A DNA stretch of 64,000 nt from Eleginops maclovinus (Eukaryota; Chordata; Actinopteri; Perciformes; Eleginopidae). The stretch spans positions 62,001 to 126,000 of the forward strand of contig NC_086368.1 in NCBI RefSeq assembly GCF_036324505.1. Direction: 5' to 3'. The position numbers and the translations under genes are program-made. The notes under the pieces are model-generated. The model was not told the origin of the DNA, searched no databases, and saw only the letters and a list, made by a program, of their open reading frames with translations. Below are positions 1-11,170 of the stretch, piece after piece; the stretch's first letter is position 1; the number at the start of each line of letters is the position of its first letter.

Positions 1-576
1 TCATGTCCCATTTGCCAGATTAATTGTGGAGAACACAGTAACTCAAAGCATTTCAGAGAATAAATCCTCCATATGGGGAAGTGGGTGACAGTCCATCACA
101 GCAGCCTTGTTTGGCTCACGTAACTCCACACACACACACACACACACACTTTCTCACTTTACCATTCTTCCTTCGTGTGGCCATGATGGGGTCACATTAG
201 TTCAGCAGTAACAGCTTGTTTGACGAGCCTCCGCAGCTTTTGTTGAACAGGCTGGATACCTTCACTGGTCTTTACACGGTTAATGAAACCTTTAGCTAGG
301 TCTCCTCAGTAATTGTATAAGCTGTGATTTTTTGAATCTCTGTCTCTGGAGCCGCAGGTGAAAGCACAGTGTTGTTATCAATATGTGACGCAGCCGTGCA
401 CACGGCCTAAAGTTAGTTGTTCTACTGATCCAATTTGCCCTTTTACTCACTTTTATCACACAGCAAAACTCCTCAGATTCAATTAGAAACACGATACAGT
501 TGGCGGTCAACAAAAAGGATCAAGACAAGGATTTACTCCCAAGAGTATGATATTTATTTATAAATATCAGACAAAT
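1..576. other. Unrecognised low-copy DNA
   Basis: I see no convincing gene or element end here. It holds a short CA microsatellite at 127-149. The short open frame on the minus strand at 292-513 has no recognisable motif and looks random. Confidence 0.5.
127..149. repeat. (CA)n microsatellite
   Basis: About eleven CA dinucleotides in an uninterrupted run. Confidence 0.9.
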
Positions 577-840
577 TTAATACATTACAAACAAACTCTG
601 TTTGAAAAAACTCTGTGGATTAGAGTGGTAATCCTCCCTCCTCCACTCGGTTTCAAAACCTTCAAACTCATGGTCATCATCGTCGGCGTCTTCAAACATA
701 TGTCTTAACCATAAATCCCGGTCGATTGGATCGACGGGTTTAAAGTCATCAGCAATAATGTCATCAGCGCTGTGCAGAACGTCAATATCACTACCTTCAC
801 TAATTTCAGAATTCCCTCCGCAGTAGACTAAGTCTGTCAT
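577..840 (-). pseudogene. Possible piggyBac transposase N-terminal fragment
   Basis: This 87-residue frame starts at a true ATG (840) and is very acidic: it contains an EISEGSDIDV stretch and an EDADDDDHEFEGFE stretch. An acidic, disordered N-terminus is usual in piggyBac transposases, before the DDE_Tnp_1_7 domain. No catalytic domain follows, so it is a remnant at best. The assignment rests mainly on the adjacent TTAA-flanked end; alone the peptide would be an unknown acidic protein. Confidence 0.4.
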
Positions 841-1051
841 GATTGCTCGAAAAAAAATCCAGACAATCTCACGAGTATATTCTGAGGCATTTCATTGGGC
901 TAAGAGGCCGATAATTAACGCAAAAAAATATCACAGAGCTCTTGTACCAGAAAATGACTATCCGCTTTCCCGGCTTCATTGGTAGAATGATGCAACAGCG
1001 CCCCCGGTTTTAATGGTAGAAACGCGGCAATGCTTTCCCGGCTTAAATGGG
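577..1051 (-). mobile_element. piggyBac-like element, 5' end fragment
   Basis: On the minus strand the element starts with CCCATTTAAGCCGGG directly after a TTAA at 1052-1055, as expected for a piggyBac insertion. Three imperfect copies of a CCCGG(C/T)TT..AATGG motif lie within the first 90 bases (1034-1051, 1001-1020, 968-985), like the subterminal repeats of piggyBac ends. An acidic open frame follows at 840-577. I could not find the other TTAA end, so the element is probably truncated. Confidence 0.5.
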
Positions 1052-1099
1052 TTAAACTCAAGTCGGTGTGTCATTGTTTGTGTCTGTGCTGAGTACCTA

Positions 1100-1821
1100 C
1101 AGTACACAGCATACAGTATATGAGTACACCCCCTCTGAAATGTTAATGTGTTAACATTAAGCTGTGTCTCTTTACAAATAGGACATATTTGGAGTTTCTG
1201 TATGATGTAATGTTCCAGCTACTAGGGTTTATCAGTTACCAGTGAGGAATTCAAAAAGGATGAACCTGAAATGTTCACGCGGTCGTCGTAAACTTCTTAT
1301 ATAAGGATGCAGGTGTGGGGGAATTGTACTTCCCCGATGGCAACATGAATTTGCAAATGTACTGCAAAATCTTGAAAGGTAAGATGCTACCTCTTACCTC
1401 TCTCCACTTTCTGGGTCAGCCGGCACTCTTTCAATGGGACAATGACCCTAAACAAGGCCTGCCGCATTCTTAAGGAAGAACAAGGTGAAAGTGCTGCAGG
1501 GGCCAATTATGTCACCTGTCCTCAATCCTATTAAGCAAATGTGGGGAATTTTGATGAGACAAATTGAACATCAAATGTATAAATATGAGCATATTTGTTT
1601 AATTTAATTGAGGGTGTACTCATTTTTTCAAGCATAGATTTAAGTGAAGTTGACTAATTTGCTTATTTTACAGATATGATGACATATCTTTCTATGTTGT
1701 TATCATATGTTAAATACTTTTCTAATCTTGTCATCTTCCAATGAATTGTATTGGTGATCATTGAAAATCAATAATATATATTTATGTACAGAGGGGGTGT
1801 ACTCATTTATGGTGTGTACTG
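1100..1821 (+). mobile_element. Tc1-like transposon, fossil copy
   Basis: The ends are inverted repeats (CAGTACACA..., then ATGAGTACACCCCCTCTG near each end) flanked by TA at 1098-1099 and 1822-1823. Between about 1290 and 1565, translation on the plus strand shows broken Tc1 transposase motifs: an FQWDNDPK block carrying the second catalytic Asp, and a NPIKQMWGIL block where the family normally has a NPIENLW-type motif with the catalytic Glu. Stops and frameshifts interrupt it. The 722-bp copy is far shorter than an autonomous Tc1 (about 1.3-1.6 kb). Confidence 0.75.
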
Positions 1822-1823
1822 TA

Positions 1824-2937
1824 ATCCTGACACCTGTGTCTGTTTCCAGAGATCAAAGGTTTCCATTGAGATGTTGAGTGATCAGTGGAAGGAGAGCATT
1901 TCCATTGTTCTGAATGTAAAATAAACCTCTTAAATGTCTGTCTATTGTTGAAAAACGGTAGCTGCTATCCTTAAAATGTCCATGCTGTGAGCATGTCAGA
2001 TCCCTGTTAAGTGTTTTGTGTGCGTTTTGTGAACCTCGGGTCAATAATGTGGCTTCTTTGGAATCGATCTAAAGGTTTGCAGCCATTGCTCTGAGGAAAG
2101 ATGAGGCAACATTTACAATGGGACAGAATTATGATTGTGTATTTATTTGTCACATTCTTGCTCTCAAGAGGGATTTTTTTTCAAGTGATTTGCTTCAAAC
2201 ATGTTATTTTTCAAGTCGGGATAAGTTGTCCTACTTTTTTAAACATTATGAGCCAGGTGTGTAGGGTTTGGGACTTATGGCAGGTTAAAAAAAAAACGTC
2301 AGGCTCTCCTCCACTTTGCTCAGATCGAAGCACTCTAGACTTAACGAGCAGCGCAATAGACACTAATGTTAAAATCTGAAGAAGACCTCTTTACCAAGCT
2401 CCAAACTACAGTAGGTGTAATATTTCCAAAAGTAATAATCTGATTTAAAAGTTGTGTACTACAAACAATGTCAGAAATGTTTTGAAAAGTTTGAATAAGG
2501 TTTCTTATTGAACATATAAAGGAGCAGTTAGCAGTTGAAGTTGCATTAAGACTTTTCAAAGTCTGAAGAGGTTTTCCATTCATTCCGATGGGGAAAATGA
2601 ATTATGGTTACAATCTCTAGAATTATGAATATGAAAAGTAATATTCCTAAAAATGTCATAATCAAGCTGAAAGTTTTGACCTTTGATTGTTCAGCAATGT
2701 TATGTAATGCTATAATTAAATCACACAGCATAATAATTCAAGGTAGACAGAATGTGCTTATCAGGAAGCGAACATTAAACAGAAACATCAATTACATAAA
2801 ACATAAAATGTGTGTAATATATGAACAAAAATAATTTGGTTGTTTTTTGAGCATTAATTAATTAAAACCATCTACTTCCATTTAGCTTTTGTTTTTTAAC
2901 CCTTAACCCTAAGTTATGTATTAAGCTTCAATGCATT
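1824..2937. other. AT-rich DNA without recognisable gene
   Basis: Short open frames on both strands lack motifs and overlap one another. I see no element ends, exons or RNA genes. Confidence 0.5.
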
Positions 2938-3470
2938 TTGTTTATTTTAGCAAGGCTTCTGGTTAACCATTGTAATACATTAGAAATACTTAGAAACTAT
3001 ATTGACAGCCATGGGTTGAAGTCACAAACTCTTTTATATTATTTTCCTCGCACATCTTCAACAATTCACAAAAAGCATTTAAAATCCGAAACCCATGGCC
3101 CCAACTTGTGGATTGGCTTGGTGAAGGTGGCACTCTGTATGTTAAAAGTAATGAATATATATGTACATTGCCCGGCCAAAAAGAGATCACAAGCCTGTGG
3201 GGGCATTGCTATGATCTGGGGTTGCTGCAGTTGGTCTGGTCTAGGTTCAGCAACGTGCCCAAAGAATGAGGTCAGCTGACTACCTGAATATACTGAATGA
3301 CCAGGTTATTCCATCAATGGATTTTTTCTTCCCTGATGGCACGGGCATGTTCTAAGATGACAACGCCAGGATCCGTCGGGCTCAAATTGTGAAAAAGTGG
3401 TTCAGGGAACGTGAGACATCATTTTCACGCATGGATTGGAGAACTTGCACTGAGCTTCATGTGGTCAAAC
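2938..3470 (+). pseudogene. Tc1/mariner-type transposase fossil
   Basis: The plus strand at about 3190-3465 reads, with breaks, as the catalytic part of a Tc1-like transposase. It includes a [16 protein letters not shown] block, an [19 protein letters not shown] block and a [16 protein letters not shown] block carrying the second catalytic Asp. A stop codon precedes DDNAR and the frame is lost at 3,280. This family differs from the other Tc1 copies in the window. An ACATTGCCCGGCCAAAAAG motif at about 3,164 resembles a Tc1 terminal repeat but lies inside the coding remnant, so it may belong to another insertion. Confidence 0.7.
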
Positions 3471-5578
3471 ACTAAAGTCATAAAAAAGATAGACTACAAA
3501 GGTTTATTAGTGGCAATAAAACACCAGATGTTCAAACACCTGTCACATCAAATGTTTATTGGGGGCAATATAGTTTTATTAGGGGTAATATATCAGTCTC
3601 TTATCAGGTGTACCACAAGGACGAAAAGTGCATGCTTAATACTACTGTACTTGAATTTAGATTTTTCTGATCAACTTCCATTTTTGCGATTGAGATTATA
3701 AATACAGGTATTTTACTTTTTTTTAAGACTAAATGCAACTTTTATTACAGTTATGAATGAATGAATCATCAATCAATCAATCAATCAATCAATCACGCAA
3801 TGTGTACCTCATTATGTCTCTCTCTTCTCTCCCTAAGGAGCCTCAGAGGACTGCACGGTCACATCCTTCTTAATCAGCCCTGATAATCAGGTATTCGAGC
3901 CAGAGACGCACATCCAACTTCTGATGTCACCTTGTACCAGAAACAGATTGGATGTGATGGGAAAAGCCAGAGGATGAACTCCCTTCTTCTTGAAATACAA
4001 AAGTGTCTCCACACTGCTGGACCTTTTTGGATACATGTCAGGACTTGGGCTTCAAACCCTGCATAATGATAGATGCTATGCAGTTTCAAACCTTGAATCT
4101 GAGAGAACAAATTCTGGCCCTTCATGTCCTCTTATGAAGAAGGTGTCAAATGACCTAAAGGATGTTACATTCAGCCTCTGTATTTAACAGCTAGACCTTA
4201 TGTGGACACAAAATGCTCCTCTGAAAATGCACTGAATGGATTACTGGATTACGGAAAACCTCTTTTATGACATTTTTACCGGGATCTTCAAATTATTTTG
4301 TGGCAACTCTCCTCTCTTTCCCCAGCATAAAGTCATATGCCAAAGGAATGCTACAATATGCTGAAAGCATTATTACGATTTTGGGACAATATGCAGATGT
4401 GCAAAAAACACTTTTCTTTTATTGCTTAGCAGAGATACATGTTGCTCCTTGGATTGAATACACAAGCACATATCTGGAATCAATAATAAGAAACTGTTAA
4501 ACTAAACGGTGAACTTCTGTGGCCCTTTAATGGTATATCTTCACTTCACTTTAAACTGAATAATATAATGTCCTATATTATCAATCTCACTCATCTGGCT
4601 GCAAATTACTTAGATAATGTGAAAATAATTAGTGTGTTCAAGTCCATATTGGATTGGTTGTTTTCATATCAGATATACAAAAAACAAGATACTTTCGTGT
4701 CCAGAGAGTTGAGACTTGAGGAACTACGGCAAGGATTTATTTACAGCCAAACCTACAACTCAGACGTTCGATGATGAATTACATTTTTGTGTTTAGACAC
4801 TGGAAATCACCTGTACCTTTACAGCACTGGTAAAGTCGACCATAAGTGTTTCTAATAATAAAAAAAGATGGTACTTAAATGGAAAGTATTAAGTGGTTCT
4901 AAAAGATGGCCAGCAGAACTTCCGCTGCCCCATCACCCCTCTCCCTTCCTCTCCCTTTTGCCGTATGACAATGTCTGTGTTTGTATGTGACATACATCTT
5001 ACAATATTTCATGATTTAATACCCATGATTTACTTACAATATAATGAAACAAATCAACACAAGGAGAAAAAAAACAGCAACATATGAAATGGGGATTTTA
5101 TGCTTTCATAAATACTCTAATGTGGATTTATAATTAAATAAAAAGGTATTTTTCTTCGAAAAGATGGATGTTGTGTTATAGAATTTCTCTACGAAGCAAG
5201 GAGTCCAAACGAAATGGTGAGGTTATAATAAAGCTTTATTTCCAGTTGTGATAAGAATAAACATACTCAATATTGAGGTTTCTGGGTTTAGTGAGCCACA
5301 GACTGCAAGCAGGTACTGTCTTTCATTTCAACCCAGAGCCTTGACATGTGATATCACACAATATTTATACTTCGTGAAAGAGAAAAGGGGCAGTCCCTTA
5401 TGACATGTTAAATGTATATTTTTGAGTGTGGTGCGTGTTGATTTCAGTCTTCGCTTCTTGGCTTCACAATTTTTGGGTGTCCAGCCTATCATCTAATCCT
5501 TTTCTACTCTATCATAACCCTCCTGTCATTTGTGGAGTACCCACAGGCCTTTCGTCACTATCTCCTGCTGGCCCTCTC
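3471..5578. other. Unrecognised intergenic DNA
   Basis: No gene could be supported. It contains an (AATC)n microsatellite at about 3766-3795 and AT-rich stretches. The part at 5,220-5,578 has a polyadenylation-like AATAAAGC and could be the edge of another retroelement, but I cannot show ends. Confidence 0.4.
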
Positions 5579-6171
5579 TGTGACACTGGTGGCGAATGAG
5601 GACCAAACAGGCAGACGCTGAGTTCACAATCAGAAAGGAGTTTATTAATAAATGGGGATGGGGGGAGTCGATGAACCGGGGGTCATGAACAACGCCGTGT
5701 ATGGGTCCGAGGGATGTGAGGAGGGGGTGGAGAAGCTGGGGGGTACCAGAGGGCAGCAGGCGAGGGTCCGGGAGAGGAGCGGGTCTAGAGAGGCAGCAGC
5801 GGTGCAGGGCAGGAGGACTAGGGAACAGGAGGAGAGGTTTTCAAAAATAAGTTATCCAGGAAAAATAGGGAGGCAAGGATATCTAGGAGCACAAAAAAAC
5901 ACAGGATATCTAGGAGCACGAAAAAACACTGAATACTCCCAAAAACACACAAGGAATTGAGCCTGAAAAGTACCGCATGGGGAACTGTAAAGATCTGGTG
6001 ATGAGTGGATGAAAACCGGTGTATTTTAGCAGGAGGGTAATGATCTGATGAGCTTCAGGTGAGTGCCCTGCCGCAGCTGCTGATGTCTGGGGCCCGCCCC
6101 TAGGAAAGGAGGAGAAACACACAAGGGAGGGAGAAGGGAGAAACAGGAGCAGCACTGCTCTGGATATGACA
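5579..6171 (-). repeat. 3' LTR of gypsy element
   Basis: On the minus strand it starts TGTCATATCCAG and ends CCAGTGTCACA. It matches the copy at 10398-10991 along its whole length. Confidence 0.92.
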
Positions 6172-6257
6172 GTACTCCCCTTTCAAACGGTCGCCACCTG
6201 GCGACCCACCTGGCCTGCCTGGATGAGACCGGTGAAACTCCCTCACTAGTTCCGGAC

Positions 6258-6960
6258 TCATACTGAAGGAGCGGGGAATCCAGGAGCGTTCCTCTGGGCC
6301 GTAACCCTCCCAGTCAACCAGGTACTGGAGCCATGCAGTCGGTTCTCCAAAAGTCGCTGGAGAACCTGACGGACATGGGTCACGTGCTCATCCACGGTAC
6401 GGGAGAAGATCAGGATGTCATCTAAATAGACAAAGACAAAACGGTTAAGGAAGTCTCTCATCACATCATTAATGAGGGCCTGAAAAATGGCTGGCGCGTT
6501 GGTTAGGCCAAAAGGCATCACTAGGTACTCAAAGGGGCCCGAGTGGAGTGTTAAACGCCGTCTTCCACTCATACCCTTCTCGGATACGGACTAGATGGTA
6601 GGGGAGCCCCCTCCCCCGGCGACGCACATCCAGAAGGCGCCGAACAGAGTGCACTGGACCGCCGTCCACTAACTGGGGGGGTGGAGGGGGATCGGTCGGA
6701 GGGCACAGAGGGCTGTCAACAACAAGCTTTAACTGGGAGACATGGAATACTGGATGTACTTTGAGGGAAGATGGGAGCCGCAGTTTGACTGCCACTGGGT
6801 TAACAATAGATTGAATCTCAAAGGGACCCAGGTAGCGAAGGGATAATTTTCTAGAGTCAGTCTTTAGGGGGATGTTTTTGGAGGATAACCACACTTTCTG
6901 ACCTTGTCTATAGGCAGGTGCGGGGGTGCGGCGTCGGTCAGCTATTTGTTGATGCTGCAC
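6258..6960 (-). pseudogene. Gypsy integrase C-terminus and chromodomain, with an RT patch
   Basis: The 6960-6600 part encodes the integrase C-terminal domain (a [12 protein letters not shown] block, an LGPFEI block and a [10 protein letters not shown] block) and the start of a chromodomain ([12 protein letters not shown]). At about 6597 the sequence switches to a 255-260 bp segment that repeats the reverse transcriptase region of the same element (about 7435-7695, including YLDD). At about 6335 it returns to chromodomain sequence. The chromodomain, which would read histone marks during integration, is therefore broken. Confidence 0.82.
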
Positions 6961-8668
6961 TCAATCTCCCATGTCAACACTCCTACAACACGGGAGGGAG
7001 GCACGATGGTACCCTGACTCGAGGGGGAGTCTGAAACTGAAAACTGTCTGGAGAGTGCATCTGGTTTCACATTCTTATTTCCTGGACGGTAAGTTATGGT
7101 AAAATTGAAACGGTCAAAAAACAAAGCCCACCGAGCCTGACGGGAATTCAGACGTTTAGCTGTTGATGTTGTTGCCTGAGATGACCAGCGGAAAGGAACC
7201 TTGGAGGAGGTAAGTTGAGTTAAGGGGGCTGCGACAGAGCTGTAACCCTTAATAAATCTTCTGTAGAAATTGGCGAACCCCAGGAACCTCTGTAACTGTT
7301 TCACCGAAGACGGGACCGGCCACTCCAGGACGGCATAGATTTTCTCTGGATCTGCCATTACCTGCCCACTCTTGATGATGTACCCCAGGAAGTTGACAGT
7401 GGCTGTATGAAACTCACACTTCTCTGCCTTAACATGCAGTCGGTTCTCCAAAAGTCGCTGGAGAACCTGACGGACATGGGTCACGTGCTCATCCACGGTA
7501 CCGGAGAAGATCAGGATGTCGTCTAAATAGACAAAGACAAAACGGTTAAGGAAGTCTCTCAGCACATCATTAATGAGGGCCTGAAAAACGGCTGGCGCGT
7601 TGGTTAGGCCAAAAGGCATCACTAGGTACTCAAAGTGGCCGAGTGGAGTGTTAAACGCCGTCTTCCACTCATCTCCTTCTCGGATACGGACTAGATGGTA
7701 GGCGTTCCTCAGATCTAGCTTGGTGAAGATGGTGGCACCATGGAGGGGTTCAAAAACAGAGGAAATGAGAGGCATGGGATATTTATTTTTCACAGTGATC
7801 TGATTGAGGCCTCGAAAATCAATACATGGGCGGAGTGATTTGTCTTTCTTACTCACGAAAAAGAATCCAGCCCCCAGAAGGGACGAGGAGGGTCGTATTA
7901 CCCCAGCTGCTAAAGACTCAGCAATGTACTTCTCCATAGCCTCCCTCTCCGGTAGAGAGAGATTATACAAACGACCCGAGGGTAATGGGGCTCCAGGAAC
8001 GAGATCGATGCCGCAGTCGTAGGGGTGATGAGGTGGCAGAGAGAGAGCGCTATCTTTACTGAAGACATGGGCAAGATCCTGGTAGTTAGAGGGAATGAGG
8101 GAGCAGTCAGGAGATGATGGTAAGGATCGGGAGATGCTGCCCTTTGTGGGAGGAAGAGCGGATTGCAAGCAAACTCCATGACAGTGCTCACTCCAATTAA
8201 TAATTTTGCCAGCTGCCCAGTCAATGTGCGGATTATGTAGAACGAGCCAGGGATGACCGAGAACAATGGGGGCAGAAGGGGAGGACAAAACTTTGAAAGA
8301 CATAAACTCACTGTGATTTCCTGACACAAGCAGCTGGAAAGGGGTGGTTCGGTGGGTTACTCTGGTGAGTAATTTACCATTCAAAGCTTTAACAACGATG
8401 GGGGATTCTAAGGGTTCAGTGGAGCAACCGGCTTGCCATGTCGCAGTCTCATCAATGAAATTATCCTCGGCCCCGAGTCTACCAAGGCGGCAAGCTGAAG
8501 GGGGCCTGAAGGAGTGCTCAGGGATGCTTGTAGCGAAAAGCGCTTAGCGCAGGGAGGGGAGGAGTGGATCAGGCTCGCCCATTGCTCCTCAACAACAGAC
8601 GAGCCTAGGCTTTTGGGCGCCGAGGGCAGGCAGCGATGAAATGTCCCTTCTGGCCACAATACAAGCAC
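6942..8668 (-). pseudogene. pol: Gypsy protease and reverse transcriptase, RNase H remnant
   Basis: A LVDSG motif at about 8,470 is the aspartic protease active site; the frame then changes. From 8384 an open stretch of 480 residues holds the reverse transcriptase, with the [12 protein letters not shown] block, the [13 protein letters not shown] block and the catalytic [11 protein letters not shown] near 7,530. The connection region (FLGYIIKSG) follows. After a PFRW motif near 7,190 the sequence jumps to the end of RNase H ([17 protein letters not shown]), so the RNase H core is missing. Near 6,960 it jumps again to the integrase C-terminus, so the integrase catalytic core is also deleted. 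Confidence 0.88.
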
Positions 8669-10381
8669 TCCTTGGCGGTCATCCGCTTGAGCCGCTCCTC
8701 CGGCGTCAGACGGGTGCGACCCAGTTGCATGGGCTCAGATTCGGGGATGGCTCTGGGTGAGACAGGAGTTGTTTGGTAGGAAGGAATGTACAAGGGGGGC
8801 TGGTGAACGGGGAACTGGACTACAGGGATGGAAGAAAGGCGGGGCGCAGAGGGTGGACCGGATCTCTCCCTACGTCTCTCCCTGAGGCGATTATCTAGTC
8901 TCACCGCTAATGAAATGAGGGAATCTAGGGAGACTGTCTCGTCCCTGACCACCAGTTCGTCCTTTAGCTGTTCTGTGAGCCCCTTGAAAAATGCACCCCG
9001 TAACGCTTGGTCATTCCACCCAGAACCCGCTGCTAAAATGCGAAACTCGATAGAATAATCCGACACACTACGCGTGCCCTGCCGCAGGGAAAGAAGCTGA
9101 CTTGAAGCTTCACGGGATTGCGCTGAATGGTCAAAGACCTTCTTGAATTCTTCCACAAAAAGAGTGTAAGATTTAAAATAAATAGAGGGACCCTCCCATA
9201 AGGCTGTAGCCCACTCTAAAGCCCTTCCACGGAGTAAACCCACTGGATACTGAACCTTAGATTCTTCAGAAGAAAAGGTAAGGGGCCTTTGACCTAACAC
9301 TAGGGAGCACTGGAGGAAAAAAAGGCTTACATTTAAGCGGATCCCCGGCGTAGGGCTCGGGATCCACCATGTGGGGTTCCCTAACGGGGACGGGGCTGCT
9401 GGGCTCCGCTGCAGAAACAGCAGGGACAGGGGGTGAATCAGGTGGCTGAGGGAGAGTGAGTCTAGAGAGTTGATCAGAGATAGCTGAAAGCTGGTCAGTG
9501 ATGGCGTTTACTTGCCCTGTGAGAGCTGCTGAGTTGCCCAAGAGTCCTTCCAATAGTTGATCGTGCCTACTGTTAGAAATGTTCGTTTATTCGAAGCCCA
9601 GGAGTCGGTTTAAAAGAAAGAAAGCAAATCTCGTTTAAAAGTTATAAAAGGAGTGTTTAATAAAAGATGCAGCAGTAGGTTTTACAAAAGTTTCACAGCT
9701 GTGGCTCAATAGCCCGGGACACGCGTCCACAGGCCACTGACTGAGTGGAGCTCATCAGTAGTTACTGTCTGGTGGTCTGGAACAAAAGAGAGATCGATTC
9801 TACAATACAAACATGTTTTATAGAACCACCCCTTCGAACCATACAATAAACAACTTCAAAATAAGACGCTCTCCGCTCTCTTGCTCTCATTGGTTGGTAG
9901 CGGGGGGCTGGATCCTGTTGGCCGCTTGTCCCATGGGGTTCTCCGGACTCTTCCATAGGCTGACGTTGTCTGGGGCGGGTCCTCTTATGACGTCACCGTC
10001 GCCATCTTGTTAGCGAAATCCTGGAAATCTCAACTACAATATTCTATTATGCAATTCTTCTGAGGTTTATCAGTTATTAAACAGGCAATAGTATCATTGC
10101 AGCATCAATGAGTGAGAGGTAGAGGCGGTGTGTTTAGTATGTAACTCCACTGGTCCTTCTCCCTCTACTCATATATGCAATACAATATTAGCTTTATGCT
10201 ATCTGAGGCTAAAAACAACATCCGGTAGTACTACCGGAAGTGGACAAATATGATCCGTCCAGAAACAGTGAATTATCTTTTAAAGTTCCGCTCCAATATA
10301 TTGATTATTTCTAACACTACGTAGTAGGAAATCTTGGCTGGTGACGGCGTGCTGGAGAGCATCAGCGTCTGGGAGGTCCAT
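8605..10381 (-). pseudogene. gag: Gypsy gag, interrupted
   Basis: The ATG at 10381-10379 lies 17 bases inside the LTR edge. Coding continues to about 10321, is broken by a solo LTR (9571-10316), and resumes from about 9566. A frameshift near 9,290-9,300 moves it to the frame ending at 8605. The C-terminal part has a CCHC zinc knuckle (CLYCGQKGHFIAAC) that binds packaged RNA. An arginine-rich segment (about 8,850-8,900) and a proline-rich linker precede it. This copy cannot make a full Gag protein. Confidence 0.8.
9571..10316. mobile_element. Solo LTR inside gypsy gag
   Basis: The 746-bp insert begins TGTTAGAAAT and ends ATTTCTAACA, perfect short inverted repeats of TG...CA type. CTAC is duplicated at 9567-9570 and 10317-10320. 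There is no coding sequence inside. A 4-bp duplication and this layout fit a solo LTR left after recombination of a retrovirus-like or other LTR element. I could not assign the family or the transcription strand. Confidence 0.75.
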
Positions 10382-10385
10382 TTTG

Positions 10386-10396
10386 GCCAGATCTTT
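10386..10396 (-). promoter_or_regulatory. Self-priming primer-binding site
   Basis: AAAGATCTGGC follows the 5' LTR after a single G and lies just before the gag ATG at 10381. It is complementary over 11 bases to the predicted RNA 5' end in the 5' LTR. I recognised no tRNA 3'-end complement here. Confidence 0.6.
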
Positions 10397-10397
10397 C

Positions 10398-10991
10398 TGT
10401 GACACTGGTGGTGAATGAGGACCAAACAGGCAGACGCTGAGTTCACAATCAGAAAGGTGTTTATTAATAAATGGGGATGGGGGGAGTCGATGAACCGGGG
10501 GTCATGAACAACGCCGTGTATGGGTCCGAGGGATGTGAGGAGGGGGTGGAGAAGCTGGGGGGTACCAGAGGGCAGCAGGCGAGGGTCCGGGAGAGGAGCG
10601 GGTCTAGAGAGGCAGCAGCGGTGCAGGGCAGGAGGACTTGGGAACAGGAGGAGAGGTTTTCAAAAATAAGTTATCCAGGAAAAACAGGGAGGCAAGGATA
10701 TATAGGAGCACAAAAAAACACAGGATATGTAGGAGCACGAAAAAACACTGAATACTCCCAAAAACATACAAGGAATTGAGCCTGAAAAGTACCGCATGGG
10801 GAACTGTAAAGATCTGGCGATGAGTGGATGAAGACCGGTGTATTTTAGCAGGAGGGTAATGATCTGATGAGCTTCAGGTGGAGTGCCCTGCCGCAGCTGC
10901 TGATGTCTGGGGCCCGCCCCTAGGAAAGGAGGAGAAACACACAAGGGAGGGGGAAGGGAGAAACAGGAGCAGCACTGCTCTGGATATGACA
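10398..10991 (-). repeat. 5' LTR of gypsy element
   Basis: This is the upstream LTR for minus-strand transcription, with TG...CA ends. It contains a TATA-like TAAAATA and a candidate transcription start, described separately. Confidence 0.92.
10808..10847 (-). promoter_or_regulatory. Predicted gypsy promoter: TATA box and RNA 5' end
   Basis: On the minus strand, TAAAATA (10847-10841) lies 29 bases upstream of GCCAGATCTTT (10818-10808). The second motif is the perfect complement of the sequence next to the LTR at 10396-10386. In Tf1/sushi elements the first 11 or so nucleotides of the RNA anneal to the primer-binding site and prime reverse transcription, so the RNA probably starts at or near 10818. 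The TATA spacing supports this independently. Confidence 0.6.
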
Positions 10992-11170
10992 CTCTCTCAG
11001 GCCTCTCTGGCTTCTCTCAAGGAATGTGCAGTTAGTGTTCACTGTGAACAAAGAAGCAAAATGCTGTTCCTTTCTTATGTTTTTAGCTCACCTTTAACTG
11101 TCATGAAGCTCACTTCTCTTCATAGTTTAAAACCCTCTCTGGTAGCATTTATACATAGAATCGGAGGATG
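10992..11170. other. Short unrecognised spacer
   Basis: Unique-looking DNA between the gypsy element and the next repeat; nothing recognisable. Confidence 0.4.

Larger units (their letters stand above)
5579..10991 (-). mobile_element. Ty3/gypsy retrotransposon, Tf1/sushi-like
   Basis: Two LTRs of 593 and 594 bp flank the element, with a 5-bp duplication CTCTC at 5574-5578 and 10992-10996. A purine-rich tract (GAAAGGGGAGTAC on the minus strand) abuts the 3' LTR at 6172. Gag with a zinc knuckle, protease, reverse transcriptase, a RNase H remnant and the integrase C-terminus with chromodomain follow in the gypsy order. By eye the LTRs differ by about ten substitutions and one indel, so the insertion is fairly young. 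The copy is defective: gag is split by a solo LTR, and most of RNase H and the integrase core are deleted. Confidence 0.9.

Noticed and set aside
3836..4190. Possible host exon
   Set aside because: Splice-like CCCTAAG and AGGTATT motifs are present, but no open frame resembles a known protein on either strand.
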